Part shown: one piece after another, positions 44,258-53,475 of the stretch
How the letters are laid out: each line of letters opens with the position of its first letter
Numbering within the stretch: position 1 is the first letter of the stretch
Source of the DNA: a bacterium
Lineage (GTDB): Bacteria > Cyanobacteriota > Vampirovibrionia > Gastranaerophilales > Gastranaerophilaceae
Reading direction: 5' to 3'
DNA: 64,000 bases
NCBI GenBank assembly: GCA_017941035.1
Contig: JAGAXG010000003.1
Location: 1-64,000 of the forward strand
Translations under genes and position numbers: made by a program
Notes under the pieces: model-generated
What the model was told of the DNA's origin: nothing
Seen by the model: only the letters and a program-made list of their open reading frames with translations
Databases searched by the model: none

Positions 44258-45079
44258 ATGACCGGTAGAGTAATAGTAATAACATCTGGTAAAGGCGGAG
44301 TAGGAAAAACTACTACTAACGCCAACATTGGTACAGCTCTTGCAAGAGCCGGCAAAAAAGTCGTTATGATTGATACAGATTTGGGTCTTAGAAATCTTGA
44401 TCTTTTGCTTGGTTTGGAAAACAGAATTGTTTATACCATTGTTGATGTTGTAGAAGAACGCTGTAAATTAAAACAGGCACTTGTAAAAGATAAGAAAAAT
44501 CCAAATCTTTGCTTGCTGGCCGCAGCTCAAACAAGAGATAAAACAGCTGTAACAGAAGAACAATTGAAAGATATTTGTAATCAACTAAAAGAAAAATTTG
44601 ATTTTGTGCTTGTAGATTGTCCTGCGGGAATTGAGCAAGGCTTCCAAAACGCTGTTGCCGGTGCATCAGAAGCTATTGTTGTAACAACACCTGAGATGTC
44701 TGCAGTACGTGATGCTGATAGGATTATTGGGCTTTTGGATGCAAAAGAAGAAATCAAATCATATAAATTACTGTTAAATAGATACCGACCAAATATGGTT
44801 GATTCAAAAGATATGATGAGTGTTGATGATGTAACTGAAATTCTTTCTACGTCTCTTATTGGTATTATTCCTGAAGATGCCGGAATTATTACATCAACAA
44901 ACAAAGGCGAACCTATAGTAAATGATGAAAAATCACTTGCAGGGCGTGCGTACAAAAATGTTGCAGAACGTATTATGGGTAATGATGTTCCGTTAATTGA
45001 CTTTGAGCAAGAAACAAAATTGATGCCTAAAATTAAAAAGTTCTTTGCAAAACTTTTGAAAAAAGGGGAGGAGAACTAA
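44258..45079 (+). CDS. minD: septum site-determining ATPase MinD
   Basis: The 273-residue ATPase has the deviant Walker A SGKGGVGKTT (10-19), switch I/II motifs (DTDLGLRNLD, VDCPAGIE) and an amphipathic C-terminal membrane-targeting helix (LMPKIKKFFAKLLKK). It recruits MinC to the membrane and is cycled by MinE. It sits between minC and minE. Confidence 0.98.
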   Translation: MTGRVIVITSGKGGVGKTTTNANIGTALARAGKKVVMIDTDLGLRNLDLLLGLENRIVYTIVDVVEERCKLKQALVKDKKNPNLCLLAAAQTRDKTAVTEEQLKDICNQLKEKFDFVLVDCPAGIEQGFQNAVAGASEAIVVTTPEMSAVRDADRIIGLLDAKEEIKSYKLLLNRYRPNMVDSKDMMSVDDVTEILSTSLIGIIPEDAGIITSTNKGEPIVNDEKSLAGRAYKNVAERIMGNDVPLIDFEQETKLMPKIKKFFAKLLKKGEEN

Positions 45080-45080
45080 G

Positions 45081-45626
45081 ATGAGTGATAATATTTTTAC
45101 AGAAATTTATAATAAAATCTTAGGCCTTTTTGGACAGAATGCCACGAAAGAAGAAGATTCAAAGGATACGGCTGTAAATAGACTTCGCCTTGTTCTTATG
45201 CAAGACAGAACAAATTTAACTCCGGAGATTATGCACAGAATGAGAACAGAACTTATAGAAGTTCTTTCCAAATATGTTGAACTTGATAAAGAAGCTTTGG
45301 AATTGAATTTTGAACAAGAGGGTGAGCAAATGGCTTTAATGCTCTCTATTCCTGTTGTCAGGGCAAAAGACGAAGAAGAAATTCAAGAAGTCCTTAAAAA
45401 AGAGGACGAAGCTAAAAAAGTTTCTGAAAAAGATGAAATATCTGAAACTGATGAAATGGATGCAGACGAAGTTGACGAAGAAGAAGCTGAAACAGAAACA
45501 GAAACAGAGGAAACTGTTATTATAGAAGAAACAACTGCAAAAGTTTTAGATGAAAACGTTGAGGGAGAAGAAATTACTGAACTAATTGTTGAAGAACTTC
45601 CTTCAGAAAAAGAAAATGAGAAATAG
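45081..45626 (+). CDS. minE: cell division topological specificity factor MinE with long acidic tail
   Basis: The first about 100 residues are a normal MinE: an N-terminal amphipathic helix (IFTEIYNKILGLFGQ), the MinD-contact region (VNRLRLVLMQDR) and the beta-stranded dimerisation part. MinE is usually about 90 residues; this one has 181 because of a highly acidic Glu/Asp-rich tail from about residue 105. No family I know explains the tail. It lies one base after minD. Confidence 0.93.
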   Translation: MSDNIFTEIYNKILGLFGQNATKEEDSKDTAVNRLRLVLMQDRTNLTPEIMHRMRTELIEVLSKYVELDKEALELNFEQEGEQMALMLSIPVVRAKDEEEIQEVLKKEDEAKKVSEKDEISETDEMDADEVDEEEAETETETEETVIIEETTAKVLDENVEGEEITELIVEELPSEKENEK

Positions 45627-45663
45627 TTTGTTGTTTTTAAAACATAAAAAAGAATAAAAAATT

Positions 45664-45693
45664 ATCATCCTTGTCCAATCGGGCAAGGATGAT
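45664..45693 (+). terminator. hairpin after minE
   Basis: ATCATCCTTG and CAAGGATGAT form a 10-bp stem with a 10-base loop, 38 bases beyond the minE stop. The following sequence is not a clean T-run. Confidence 0.5.
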
Positions 45694-45759
45694 TAACTAA
45701 TTGCAAAATTTGTTTTCTCACATAATTAATGTGATATAATAAATAAAAGAGGTAAAAAA

Positions 45760-46143
45760 ATGAGTAAAAAAACAATTTGGACAATTATAGCAATTATAGT
45801 TATACCGGTACTTGCTTTTTGCGTTTTAACGTTTAATAAAGATTCTGCGATAGCACAGAGCGGAAAACCGCAGATTTTGAAATTTTCATCAACGATGTGT
45901 CTTGAGTGTAAAGAAGTCGAAAAAATTTTTGGTGAAATTATGCCGAAATATCAAGGAGATATTGAATATGTTTCAATTATTGTTGATAGTGGTAAAGATA
46001 TGAATAATAAACTTATTAAAAAATATAACATAAAGCTTGTTCCTACTGTAGTTATGATAAATTCTGACGGAACAACAGCAAAAATAATTGAAGGCGCAAT
46101 TGCAAAAGAAGAATATGAAAAATGTATTAAAGGTTTGAAATAA
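45760..46143 (+). CDS. membrane-anchored thioredoxin-family protein
   Basis: The 127-residue protein has a signal anchor (about 5-25) and a thioredoxin fold with the redox motif Cys47-Leu-Glu-Cys50 and the cis-Pro region LVPTVVMI. It probably faces the periplasm and keeps envelope thiols reduced. It overlaps the CcdA-like gene by one base (TAATG), which would supply electrons. Confidence 0.85.
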   Translation: MSKKTIWTIIAIIVIPVLAFCVLTFNKDSAIAQSGKPQILKFSSTMCLECKEVEKIFGEIMPKYQGDIEYVSIIVDSGKDMNNKLIKKYNIKLVPTVVMINSDGTTAKIIEGAIAKEEYEKCIKGLK

Positions 46144-46841
46144 TGGAAGAATTGCTTAGTCTTTTTTCAAATCAATCAAGTATTTACCTTCTTTTTGGAT
46201 TATCGTTTTTAGGCGGGTTAATTTCTTCAATATCGCCATGTTCTTTATCTATGCTTCCATTGATTGTGGGTTATGTTGGCGGGTATTCAGAAGAAAAACC
46301 TTCAAAAACTTTGGTACAAATGATTTTCTTTGTTCTTGGTGCAAGCATTGTTTTTTCAGTAATTGGAGTAATTTGTGCTTTAACAGGGAAAATTTTTATA
46401 GGAAATCCTTATTTTGCGTTGATTGTTGCGTCAATTATTTTAATTATGGGATTAAATATTTTGGGATTACTCGATATTCAGCTTCCGGTTTTAATTAAAG
46501 AAATTCCTAAGAATAATTTTAACAATGAATTTTTATATCCAATATTATTGGGCGCTGTATTTGCGATAATCGGAACTCCTTGTTCTACACCTATTTTGGC
46601 AAGTATAATGGCATTTGCATCTATCTCAGCGAATTTAGTGAATGCTGTAATTATGCTGTTTTTATTCTCTTTAGGTCAGGGAATAATTTTTATTATTGCA
46701 GGATTTGTAACATCAAAATTAAAAAATTCGAGCGAAAAATTTTATCAAATTTCAGAGTGGATTATGAAAATAAGCGGAATATTATTGATATTTGTGGCAT
46801 TGTATATTTATTATAAGATTTTCAGCGGAGTTTTGGCATAA
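46143..46841 (+). CDS. CcdA/DsbD-like thiol-disulfide membrane transporter
   Basis: The 232-residue protein has six membrane helices and the two signature cysteines in SISPCSLSMLP (Cys33) and IGTPCSTPIL (Cys147). CcdA moves reducing equivalents from cytoplasmic thioredoxin to periplasmic thioredoxin-like proteins, here most likely the product of the coupled upstream gene. No cytochrome c maturation genes are beside it. Confidence 0.92.
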   Translation: MEELLSLFSNQSSIYLLFGLSFLGGLISSISPCSLSMLPLIVGYVGGYSEEKPSKTLVQMIFFVLGASIVFSVIGVICALTGKIFIGNPYFALIVASIILIMGLNILGLLDIQLPVLIKEIPKNNFNNEFLYPILLGAVFAIIGTPCSTPILASIMAFASISANLVNAVIMLFLFSLGQGIIFIIAGFVTSKLKNSSEKFYQISEWIMKISGILLIFVALYIYYKIFSGVLA

Positions 46842-46869
46842 AAACTTAAATCCACTCTTTCGGAAATTC

Positions 46870-46908
46870 AAAACATAGTTTATAATAAGAATACAGGGGA
46901 ATTAACGG
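46870..46908 (+). promoter_or_regulatory. pilin-family promoter/leader, copy B (remnant)
   Basis: The block differs from copy A at 24253-24291 by one base and has TATAAT at 46881-46886. The -35 region is degraded to TTTCGG. It leads directly into a pilin C-terminal fragment, without a start codon or leader. Confidence 0.8.
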
Positions 46909-46918
46909 TGCTAATTTA

Positions 46919-47416
46919 TGGATCGAAGTTGAAGGTTTAAAAATAGGGACAGTTTTTAAACCAGTTCCAATAAAAATAGCTGATTATTGTGTAAATAATA
47001 ACGGTACTTGGACAGTAAAATCTGATATTCAAGCGAAATATAACATAAGTTATTGTTGTACAGGTTCTTGTGACTCTCAAGGTGATTATTGGGCAGGGGC
47101 TGTTACAACTTGTAAAGATTCTGGTGGACATCTTGCAACAGCAACAGACTTAGCCACGATAGCAGCCTATCTCTATGATGCACCAAGCAGAATAGGTGAG
47201 AGCGCAACTTATGGTTTTAATGATGGTGCGCAAAGATTAAACACTTCAAGACTAGGCACTACTTTTGCCGGTTTAGGCTCGTCCTGGAGTGATTTGTGGT
47301 CTTTCAGCTTATCTAGTGTAAGCAGTGCGTATATACGTGTATTCTACAATTCTTATACATATAGCTCAGCAAGCAGTCGCGGCAGTTCGAAATATATGGC
47401 AGTTTGTGTAAAGTGA
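46919..47416 (+). pseudogene. 5'-deleted pilin C-terminal fragment
   Basis: In the frame ending at TGA 47414-47416 it reads LWIEVEGLKIGTV, then IADYCVNNNGTWTVKS, then WAGAVTTCKDSGGHLATATD, then TFAGLGSSWS, then YMAVCVK. Aligned to the 24311-25738 protein it matches the last 170 residues, with the same Cys and AGLG motifs. No start codon, leader or methylation motif precedes it. The promoter block is fused to the middle of the gene through TTAACGG/TAAACGG-like microhomology, consistent with an internal deletion. Confidence 0.85.
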
Positions 47417-47519
47417 TTTTTTGTAAATATTAAAAATTTTCTTAACATAAAAAAGCTTTTAGCCTTGTAAAATAACCTTTTATGTAGTATTATGTGCTTA
47501 AAGATTAGGAGAAAGTATT

Positions 47520-47984
47520 ATGAAAACTATTGAAGGACAGTTAGTTGCGTCTGATAGTGATAAATTTTGTATTATTCTTGCCAGATTCAACGATTTTATC
47601 GGAGCGAAATTATTATCCGGTGCTGTTGACGAATTAAAGCGCCACGGTGTAAAGGATGAAAACATTGATGTTGTAAGGGTTCCTGGAGCATTTGAAATTC
47701 CTGTTATAGCACAAAAAGTTGCATCTTCAAATAAATATAATGCAGTAATTACTCTTGGGGCTGTTATTAAGGGTGCAACTCCTCATTTTGATTATGTTTC
47801 TAATGAAGTTGCAAAAGGTGTAGCTCAAGTTAGTTTAAATACAGGAGTCCCTGTTGCTTTCGGTGTTTTGACAACTGACAATATAGAACAAGCAATTGAA
47901 AGAGCAGGAACAAAATCAGGAAACAAAGGTTCTGATGCCGCAAGAACAGCAATTGAAATGGCTAATTTAATAAAAGAGATATAG
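47520..47984 (+). CDS. ribH: 6,7-dimethyl-8-ribityllumazine synthase
   Basis: The 154-residue enzyme condenses ribityl-amino-uracil with dihydroxybutanone phosphate in riboflavin synthesis. Motifs [22 protein letters not shown] (with the catalytic His) and [15 protein letters not shown] are present. It starts after AGGAGAAAG and lies 24 bases before murQ. Other rib genes are absent, and I see no FMN riboswitch in its 100-base leader. Confidence 0.97.
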   Translation: MKTIEGQLVASDSDKFCIILARFNDFIGAKLLSGAVDELKRHGVKDENIDVVRVPGAFEIPVIAQKVASSNKYNAVITLGAVIKGATPHFDYVSNEVAKGVAQVSLNTGVPVAFGVLTTDNIEQAIERAGTKSGNKGSDAARTAIEMANLIKEI

Positions 47985-48008
47985 TTTTTTGTATAAAGGA
48001 GTATGAAT

Positions 48009-48908
48009 ATGAGCGAAGTTATCACCGAGTACAGAAATGAAAACACAAAAGATATTGATTTATTGTCAACAATTGATATGGTACGTAAAATGAACGAAGA
48101 AGACCAAATTGTTGCAAAAGTAGTTGGTGATGTTGCGCCGGATATTGCTTATGCAATAGATATGATTGCAAAAGCTTTTTTAAAGGGTGGAAGATTATTC
48201 TACTTTGGAGCAGGAACATCAGGCAGGCTTGGAATTTTAGATGCTTCAGAGTGTCCTCCTACTTTTAGTGTTGATCCTTTAATGGTGCAGGGAAGAATTG
48301 CAGGTGGTAAAGAGGCTCTTTTAAATGCTGTTGAAGGGGCAGAAGATAATTTTGAAGCAGGGAAAGAAGATGCGGAAATTCTTACTAATAAAGATGTATG
48401 TGTTGTAATTTCGGCAAGTGGAAATCCAAAATATTTACTTGGGGTTTTAGAACAAGCTGATAAAGTAGATTGTGCAACAATAGCTATTACTTGTAATTCC
48501 ATGGGCAGGATAGCCCAAGAAGCAGGTCATGTTATTTGTACAGAAGTGGGACCTGAAGTAATAGCAGGTTCAAGCAGATTGAAAGCCGGTACGGCACAAA
48601 AAATGGTATTAAATATGCTTTCAACAGGTTCTATGATTAAAATTGGTAAAACTTACGAGAATTTTATGATAGATTTAAAAGCTGTCAATGAAAAACTCAA
48701 GGATAGAGCTATAAGAATTGTTTCTCAGATTGCAGGTGTTTCAAATAGCGAAGCCTTAAGTGCTCTTTTAAAATGTAATTGGGAAATAAAAACTGCTATA
48801 ATAATGAATAAGATGAGTATTGATGCAAATTTGGCGCGATTAGAGTTGAAAAAATACGGAGGAGTTTTACGTAAACTTCTAAATGAACAAAGCGCAATAG
48901 GAGGATAG
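48009..48908 (+). CDS. murQ: N-acetylmuramic acid 6-phosphate etherase
   Basis: The SIS-domain enzyme cleaves the lactyl ether of MurNAc-6-P to give GlcNAc-6-P in cell wall recycling or uptake. Visible motifs are RLFYFGAGTSGRLGILDASECPPTF and SSRLKAGTAQKMVLNM. I start at 48009, seven bases after AAAGGAG, instead of the ATG at 48003, which leaves only one base. gpsA follows three bases later. Confidence 0.96.
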   Translation: MSEVITEYRNENTKDIDLLSTIDMVRKMNEEDQIVAKVVGDVAPDIAYAIDMIAKAFLKGGRLFYFGAGTSGRLGILDASECPPTFSVDPLMVQGRIAGGKEALLNAVEGAEDNFEAGKEDAEILTNKDVCVVISASGNPKYLLGVLEQADKVDCATIAITCNSMGRIAQEAGHVICTEVGPEVIAGSSRLKAGTAQKMVLNMLSTGSMIKIGKTYENFMIDLKAVNEKLKDRAIRIVSQIAGVSNSEALSALLKCNWEIKTAIIMNKMSIDANLARLELKKYGGVLRKLLNEQSAIGG

Positions 48909-48911
48909 TAG

Positions 48912-49913
48912 ATGAAATTAACAGTTTTAGGAGCAGGGTGCTGGGGGTTAACACTTGCATGGCTTTTAACAAATAATTTTGATAATATAACTGTATGGGG
49001 TAGAGCGCAAGATTTAAGTGACGATTTAATAAATAATAAACACACTTCAAAACCATTAGAGGTTCAACTAGATAAAAAAATTGAAGTTACTTCCGATTTA
49101 TCACATGCAATAAATGATGCAGATATTATACTTTCTGTCATTGCGACTTCCGGAACTCGAGATGTTTGCGAAAATCTTAAAAAAGCAGGAATTAAATCCG
49201 AACAAATTTTAGTAAATGCATCAAAGGGTATAGAACTTCCTTCTTTAATGAGAATGTCTGAAGTTATCAAAGATGTACTGCCTGAACAAAAACTCGTTAT
49301 TCTTTCAGGTCCTACACTTGCTAAGGAAGTTTTGCAGGGTAAACCTACTGCGGCTTGTGTTGCTTGTGAAGATATCGAAACGGCTCAAATTGTTCAAAAA
49401 GCAATGAATGTTACAGACAGATTTAGACTTTATACAAATACCGATGTTATAGGAGTTGAACTTGGAGGTAGTTTAAAAAATGTTATTGCAATAGCTTCAG
49501 GTTTTGCTCACGAAATGGGTTTAGGTGACAATTGTTCAGGTGCTCTTTTAACACGAGGTATGGCTGAAATCATAAGAGTGAGTCTTCAATTAGGCGCAAA
49601 TCCTTCTACGTTATATGGATTATCCGGTATGGGGGATTTGATTGCAACTTGTTCATCTCCTATGTCAAGAAATTATACAGTTGGATCTATGTTAGCAAGA
49701 GGCAAAAAAATCAGTGATATTCTTTCTGAGTTGGGTTCAGTAGCTGAAGGTGTTAAAACTTCAAAAGCGATATGTGAACTTGCTAAAAAATTGAATATAG
49801 ATGTACCTGTTTCAAATGCTATATATGAAGCAGTATATACTGATATTACTCCCAAAGAATTACTGTCAAAATTAATGAACAGAGAATTAAAAGAAGAAGA
49901 AAGATACGTATAA
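48912..49913 (+). CDS. gpsA: glycerol-3-phosphate dehydrogenase (NAD(P)+)
   Basis: The 333-residue enzyme makes glycerol-3-phosphate for phospholipids. It has a Rossmann motif VLGAGCWGLTLAWLL, SGPTLAKEVLQGKPTA and the substrate-binding GGSLKNVIAIASGF..MGLGDN region. Its stop is directly followed by the ATG of the PSP1 gene, and it sits 3 bases after murQ. Confidence 0.97.
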   Translation: MKLTVLGAGCWGLTLAWLLTNNFDNITVWGRAQDLSDDLINNKHTSKPLEVQLDKKIEVTSDLSHAINDADIILSVIATSGTRDVCENLKKAGIKSEQILVNASKGIELPSLMRMSEVIKDVLPEQKLVILSGPTLAKEVLQGKPTAACVACEDIETAQIVQKAMNVTDRFRLYTNTDVIGVELGGSLKNVIAIASGFAHEMGLGDNCSGALLTRGMAEIIRVSLQLGANPSTLYGLSGMGDLIATCSSPMSRNYTVGSMLARGKKISDILSELGSVAEGVKTSKAICELAKKLNIDVPVSNAIYEAVYTDITPKELLSKLMNRELKEEERYV

Positions 49914-50843
49914 ATGAAATATGCAGTAAGATATTTAAAAAATACATTTTATCCGATAGAAGTTTCGCAAAATGTGAAATTGCAGGATGGTCAAATGGTT
50001 GTTGTCAGAACTGAAAAAGGAGAAGAAGCTCTTAAAGTTTTTATAGTAAATTCTGAAATTGAAAAAATTTGGGAAAATTCTAAAAATAAGCCTCAACCGC
50101 TTCCTTTATTAAAAGTTATGACCCAACGTGATTTACAAACATTGGATGATATTAAAAAAGACGAAGTTACGTCATTTTTTAAATGTCAGGCACTTGTTAA
50201 ACAGCACAAGTTGGTTATGAATCTTGTTCAGTGCAGAATAACTTTTGACAGACGAAAAATTACTTTCTATTACACAGCTCCTGAAAGAGTCGATTTTAGG
50301 TCGCTTTTGAAGGATTTGACTCAAACTTTCCCAAAAGTAAGAATTGATTTGAGGCATATTGGGGTAAGAGATGAAACCTCAATACTTGATGGATGCGGTA
50401 TTTGTGGGAAACCTTTCTGCTGTGGAAGTTGCCTTAAAAAATTCCCTAATATAAATATAAAATTGGCAAAAGATCAGGGTATGCCTATCGCTCCTGGGAA
50501 AATTTCCGGAACTTGCGGTCGTTTGTTGTGCTGTTTGAATTATGAATATTCGAATTATATTGATGCTGCAAAAGGCATGCCTCCTATCGGATCTTCTGTT
50601 ATGACTACAGAAGGTTTAGGGAAAGTGTGCTCTCTGCATTTTATGTGTGGAAAAGTTTCTGTCAAAATGGAAGATGGTAAAACAAAAGAATTTGACAAAA
50701 ACGATATAGAAATGGTTGATGCAGAAGTTAATGTAGAAATAGATACAAATGTTTCAAACATTAATAATTACGTCGAAGATGATCAAAATATTGACATTCA
50801 TCAACTGGAAGATGATCGTAACAGTTCAACTGGTAATATATAA
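49914..50843 (+). CDS. PSP1 / YaaT (RicT) family iron-sulfur protein
   Basis: The 309-residue protein has the PSP1 domain with DETSILDGCGICGKPFCCG and SGTCGRLLCCLNYEY, clusters of cysteines typical of YaaT/RicT. In Bacillus, RicT with RicA and RicF forms an Fe-S complex acting with RNase Y in RNA maturation. A C-terminal acidic tail of about 45 residues is added. It abuts gpsA with no gap. Confidence 0.9.
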   Translation: MKYAVRYLKNTFYPIEVSQNVKLQDGQMVVVRTEKGEEALKVFIVNSEIEKIWENSKNKPQPLPLLKVMTQRDLQTLDDIKKDEVTSFFKCQALVKQHKLVMNLVQCRITFDRRKITFYYTAPERVDFRSLLKDLTQTFPKVRIDLRHIGVRDETSILDGCGICGKPFCCGSCLKKFPNINIKLAKDQGMPIAPGKISGTCGRLLCCLNYEYSNYIDAAKGMPPIGSSVMTTEGLGKVCSLHFMCGKVSVKMEDGKTKEFDKNDIEMVDAEVNVEIDTNVSNINNYVEDDQNIDIHQLEDDRNSSTGNI

Positions 50844-50940
50844 TTTTTAACAAATTCTTTTATACTCGTAATATTCTTTATGTAAAATAATACACTCAGG
50901 TTTACTTGCTTATTATCTTTATTTCTTATACAATCACGAT

Positions 50941-51768
50941 ATGAGTATTAAGAAAATTAAATTAAGAGATTTTGAAATTGGTGGAGATAAATTGACTATT
51001 TTAGCTGGCCCTTGTGCTATTGAAAGTCAAGATATCCTGAATGAAACAGCTGATGGTTTAAAAGAAATTGCTGAAAAATTAGATATAAATTTTGTATTTA
51101 AATCATCCTTTGATAAGGCTAATCGTTCTTCTATAACATCTTTTCGCGGTCCTGGAATGAAAAAAGGACTTCAAATGTTATCTCAAGTAAAAGAGAAATA
51201 CGATTTACCTATTGTAACAGATATTCATACTCCACAGCAGGCGAAGCCTGTATCAGAAATTGCTGATATAATTCAAATACCTGCATTTTTATGCCGTCAA
51301 ACAGATTTGCTTGTAGAAGCCGGCAAGGCAGGTAAAATTGTTAATATAAAAAAGGGGCAGTTTCTTGCTCCGAGCCAGATGAAATCTTTAATAAAAAAGG
51401 TCGAAGATTCAGGTAATACAAATATAATGGTAACAGATAGAGGCACAAGTTTTGGTTATAACAATTTAGTTGTAGATTTTCGTGCAATACCTATAATGAA
51501 GGAATTTGGTTATCCTGTTGTATTTGATGCCACTCATAGTGTTCAATTACCAGGCGCAAACGGGACTTCTTCAGGAGGAGAGAGAAAATTTGTTCCGACT
51601 TTGGCAAAATCTGCAGTGGCGTCAGGAGCTGATGTTTTGTTTTTTGAAGTTCATCCTGAACCGGACAAGGCGCTTTGCGACGGAGCTAATATGATAGCTT
51701 TAAAAGATGCAGAAGAATTGTTCTCAATATGTAACAAAATTTTTAAACTCGTAAGAGGTATTGAGTAA
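50941..51768 (+). CDS. kdsA: 2-dehydro-3-deoxyphosphooctonate aldolase (KDO-8-P synthase)
   Basis: The 275-residue enzyme condenses arabinose-5-P and PEP. Signature motifs GPCAIESQD, FKSSFDKANRSS, TDIHTPQQ, RGTSFGYNNLVVDFR and FDATHSVQLPG are present. It indicates KDO and thus an LPS-type outer membrane. It overlaps the next gene by one base. It is separated from the PSP1 gene by about 100 bases that likely hold its promoter. Confidence 0.97.
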   Translation: MSIKKIKLRDFEIGGDKLTILAGPCAIESQDILNETADGLKEIAEKLDINFVFKSSFDKANRSSITSFRGPGMKKGLQMLSQVKEKYDLPIVTDIHTPQQAKPVSEIADIIQIPAFLCRQTDLLVEAGKAGKIVNIKKGQFLAPSQMKSLIKKVEDSGNTNIMVTDRGTSFGYNNLVVDFRAIPIMKEFGYPVVFDATHSVQLPGANGTSSGGERKFVPTLAKSAVASGADVLFFEVHPEPDKALCDGANMIALKDAEELFSICNKIFKLVRGIE

Positions 51769-52388
51769 TGATATTAAAAACTTTTGTTAAAGGACCTATT
51801 GATGCAAATAATTATTTATTAATTGATGAAAATACAAATAATGCTATTTTAATTGATTGCTCGGATGATTATGCAGACGAAATTAAACGACTAGGAATTA
51901 ATTTAAAATATATATTGCTTACTCATGGCCATTTCGATCATATTTTAGGTTGTAATAGCTTTTTTGAAACTTTTGGATGTGATATTTATGTATCGCAAGA
52001 TGATATTGAACAAATAGAATATGCTCCTGAAATGACTTATATGCTTGGTGGAGTTAGAATTCCTAAAATTACAAGTGTTAAAAAAAATGTAAAAGATGGT
52101 GATGTGTTTGAACTTGGTGATGTTAAGATTAAAGCGATTTCTACAGCAGGTCACACTGAAGGTGGAATGTGTTATTTGACAAATAATAATGAATTATTTA
52201 GCGGAGATACAATATTTCATGGAAGTGTTGGAAGAACAGATTTTAAAGGCGGAGATTTTGAAAAGCTTTCTCATAGTGTAAAAGATGTTTTGTTTAGGCT
52301 TCCTGAAGAAACGATTGTATATCCCGGGCATGGAGCTAAAACATCAATAAAATTTGAAAAAAAATTTAATGAAATTATAAGAGGTTAA
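51768..52388 (+). CDS. MBL-fold hydrolase (glyoxalase II-like)
   Basis: The 206-residue metallo-beta-lactamase-fold protein has the THGHFDHILG metal motif, AGHTEGGMCY, and FSGDTIFHGSVGRTDF, then YPGHGAKT. These match small GloB-like thioesterases. It is coupled to kdsA by a one-base overlap and precedes pheS by two bases. The true substrate is unknown. Confidence 0.9.
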   Translation: MILKTFVKGPIDANNYLLIDENTNNAILIDCSDDYADEIKRLGINLKYILLTHGHFDHILGCNSFFETFGCDIYVSQDDIEQIEYAPEMTYMLGGVRIPKITSVKKNVKDGDVFELGDVKIKAISTAGHTEGGMCYLTNNNELFSGDTIFHGSVGRTDFKGGDFEKLSHSVKDVLFRLPEETIVYPGHGAKTSIKFEKKFNEIIRG

Positions 52389-52390
52389 AA

Positions 52391-53428
52391 ATGAAAGAAC
52401 AATTAGAAAAAATTTATTCCAGCGCTTCAGCTGAAATTGAAAATTCAAATAGCGTAAAAGACTTGGAAGAAGTTAAGGCAAAATATCTTAGTCGTAAAGG
52501 TGAATTTAATGAAATAAAAAAAGGCTTGAAAGATTTATCAATTGAAGATAAGAAAATTGTTGGAGCTTTGGCGAATGAAATTACTCAAAAACTGGAGTTA
52601 TCAATCTCTGAAAAATTTAAATTATTTTATGAAAAAGAATTAAATGAAAAATTGGCAAAAGAACGTATAGATGTGACTTTACCAGGACAATTTATACCAA
52701 GAGGTCATACTCATCTTTTAACTTCTACAACTAATGAAATTTGTTCAATATTTAAAAGTTTAGGATTTTCGGTTGTTCCGGATGAATTTGCACCTGAAGT
52801 AGAAACAGAATATTACAATTTTGATATGCTGAACGTTCCGAAAGATCATCCGGCACGTGATGTTCAGGATACATTTTTTACAAATATTGCACCGAATGTT
52901 GTTCTGAGAAGTCAAACTTCCGGCGCACAAATTCATGCAATGGAAGCTAAGAAGCCTCCTATAAGAATGGTAGCTCCTGGACGTGTTTATCGTAATGAAA
53001 ATATAAATTCAAGAAAAAATAATTTTTTCCATCAAATAGAAGGTCTTTATGTTGATAAAGGTATAACTTTTGGTGATTTGAAAGGTGTTTTGAATGAATT
53101 TATCAGAATTTATTTTGGGGAAAGTCGTCCGACAAGATTTAGAAGTAGTTTTTTCCCGTTTACAGAACCTTCTGCTGAAATTGATGTTCAGTGTATAATG
53201 TGTCAAGGCAAAGGTTGCAGAACATGTTCAGGAACAGGATGGCTTGAAATTCTTGGCGCAGGTATGGTTGATCCAAATGTTTTAAGAGGCGTTGGAATTG
53301 ATCCTGATGTATATTCTGGATTCGCATTTGGGATGGGTGTTGAAAGGCTTGCTATGCTAAAATATGCAATTGATGATATTCGTTTATTTTTTAACAATGA
53401 TGTCAGATTTTCACAACAGTTTAAATAA
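52391..53428 (+). CDS. pheS: phenylalanyl-tRNA synthetase alpha subunit
   Basis: The 345 residues include the N-terminal coiled coil (about 1-90) and the class II core with motif 1 (HPARDVQDTFF), motif 2 (VYRNENINSRKNNFFHQIEGL) and motif 3 (GFAFGMGVERLAMLKY). An insert CIMCQGKGCRTC suggests a zinc-binding knuckle in the core. It pairs with PheT, encoded 25 kb away. Confidence 0.97.
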   Translation: MKEQLEKIYSSASAEIENSNSVKDLEEVKAKYLSRKGEFNEIKKGLKDLSIEDKKIVGALANEITQKLELSISEKFKLFYEKELNEKLAKERIDVTLPGQFIPRGHTHLLTSTTNEICSIFKSLGFSVVPDEFAPEVETEYYNFDMLNVPKDHPARDVQDTFFTNIAPNVVLRSQTSGAQIHAMEAKKPPIRMVAPGRVYRNENINSRKNNFFHQIEGLYVDKGITFGDLKGVLNEFIRIYFGESRPTRFRSSFFPFTEPSAEIDVQCIMCQGKGCRTCSGTGWLEILGAGMVDPNVLRGVGIDPDVYSGFAFGMGVERLAMLKYAIDDIRLFFNNDVRFSQQFK

Positions 53429-53475
53429 TAATATTTCTTCTTCTGTATAGAGAAGGATAGGGTGAGGGTTTAATA

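Noticed and set aside
47417-47519. FMN riboswitch in front of ribH
   Set aside because: The leader is short, AT-rich and lacks the conserved FMN aptamer motifs.
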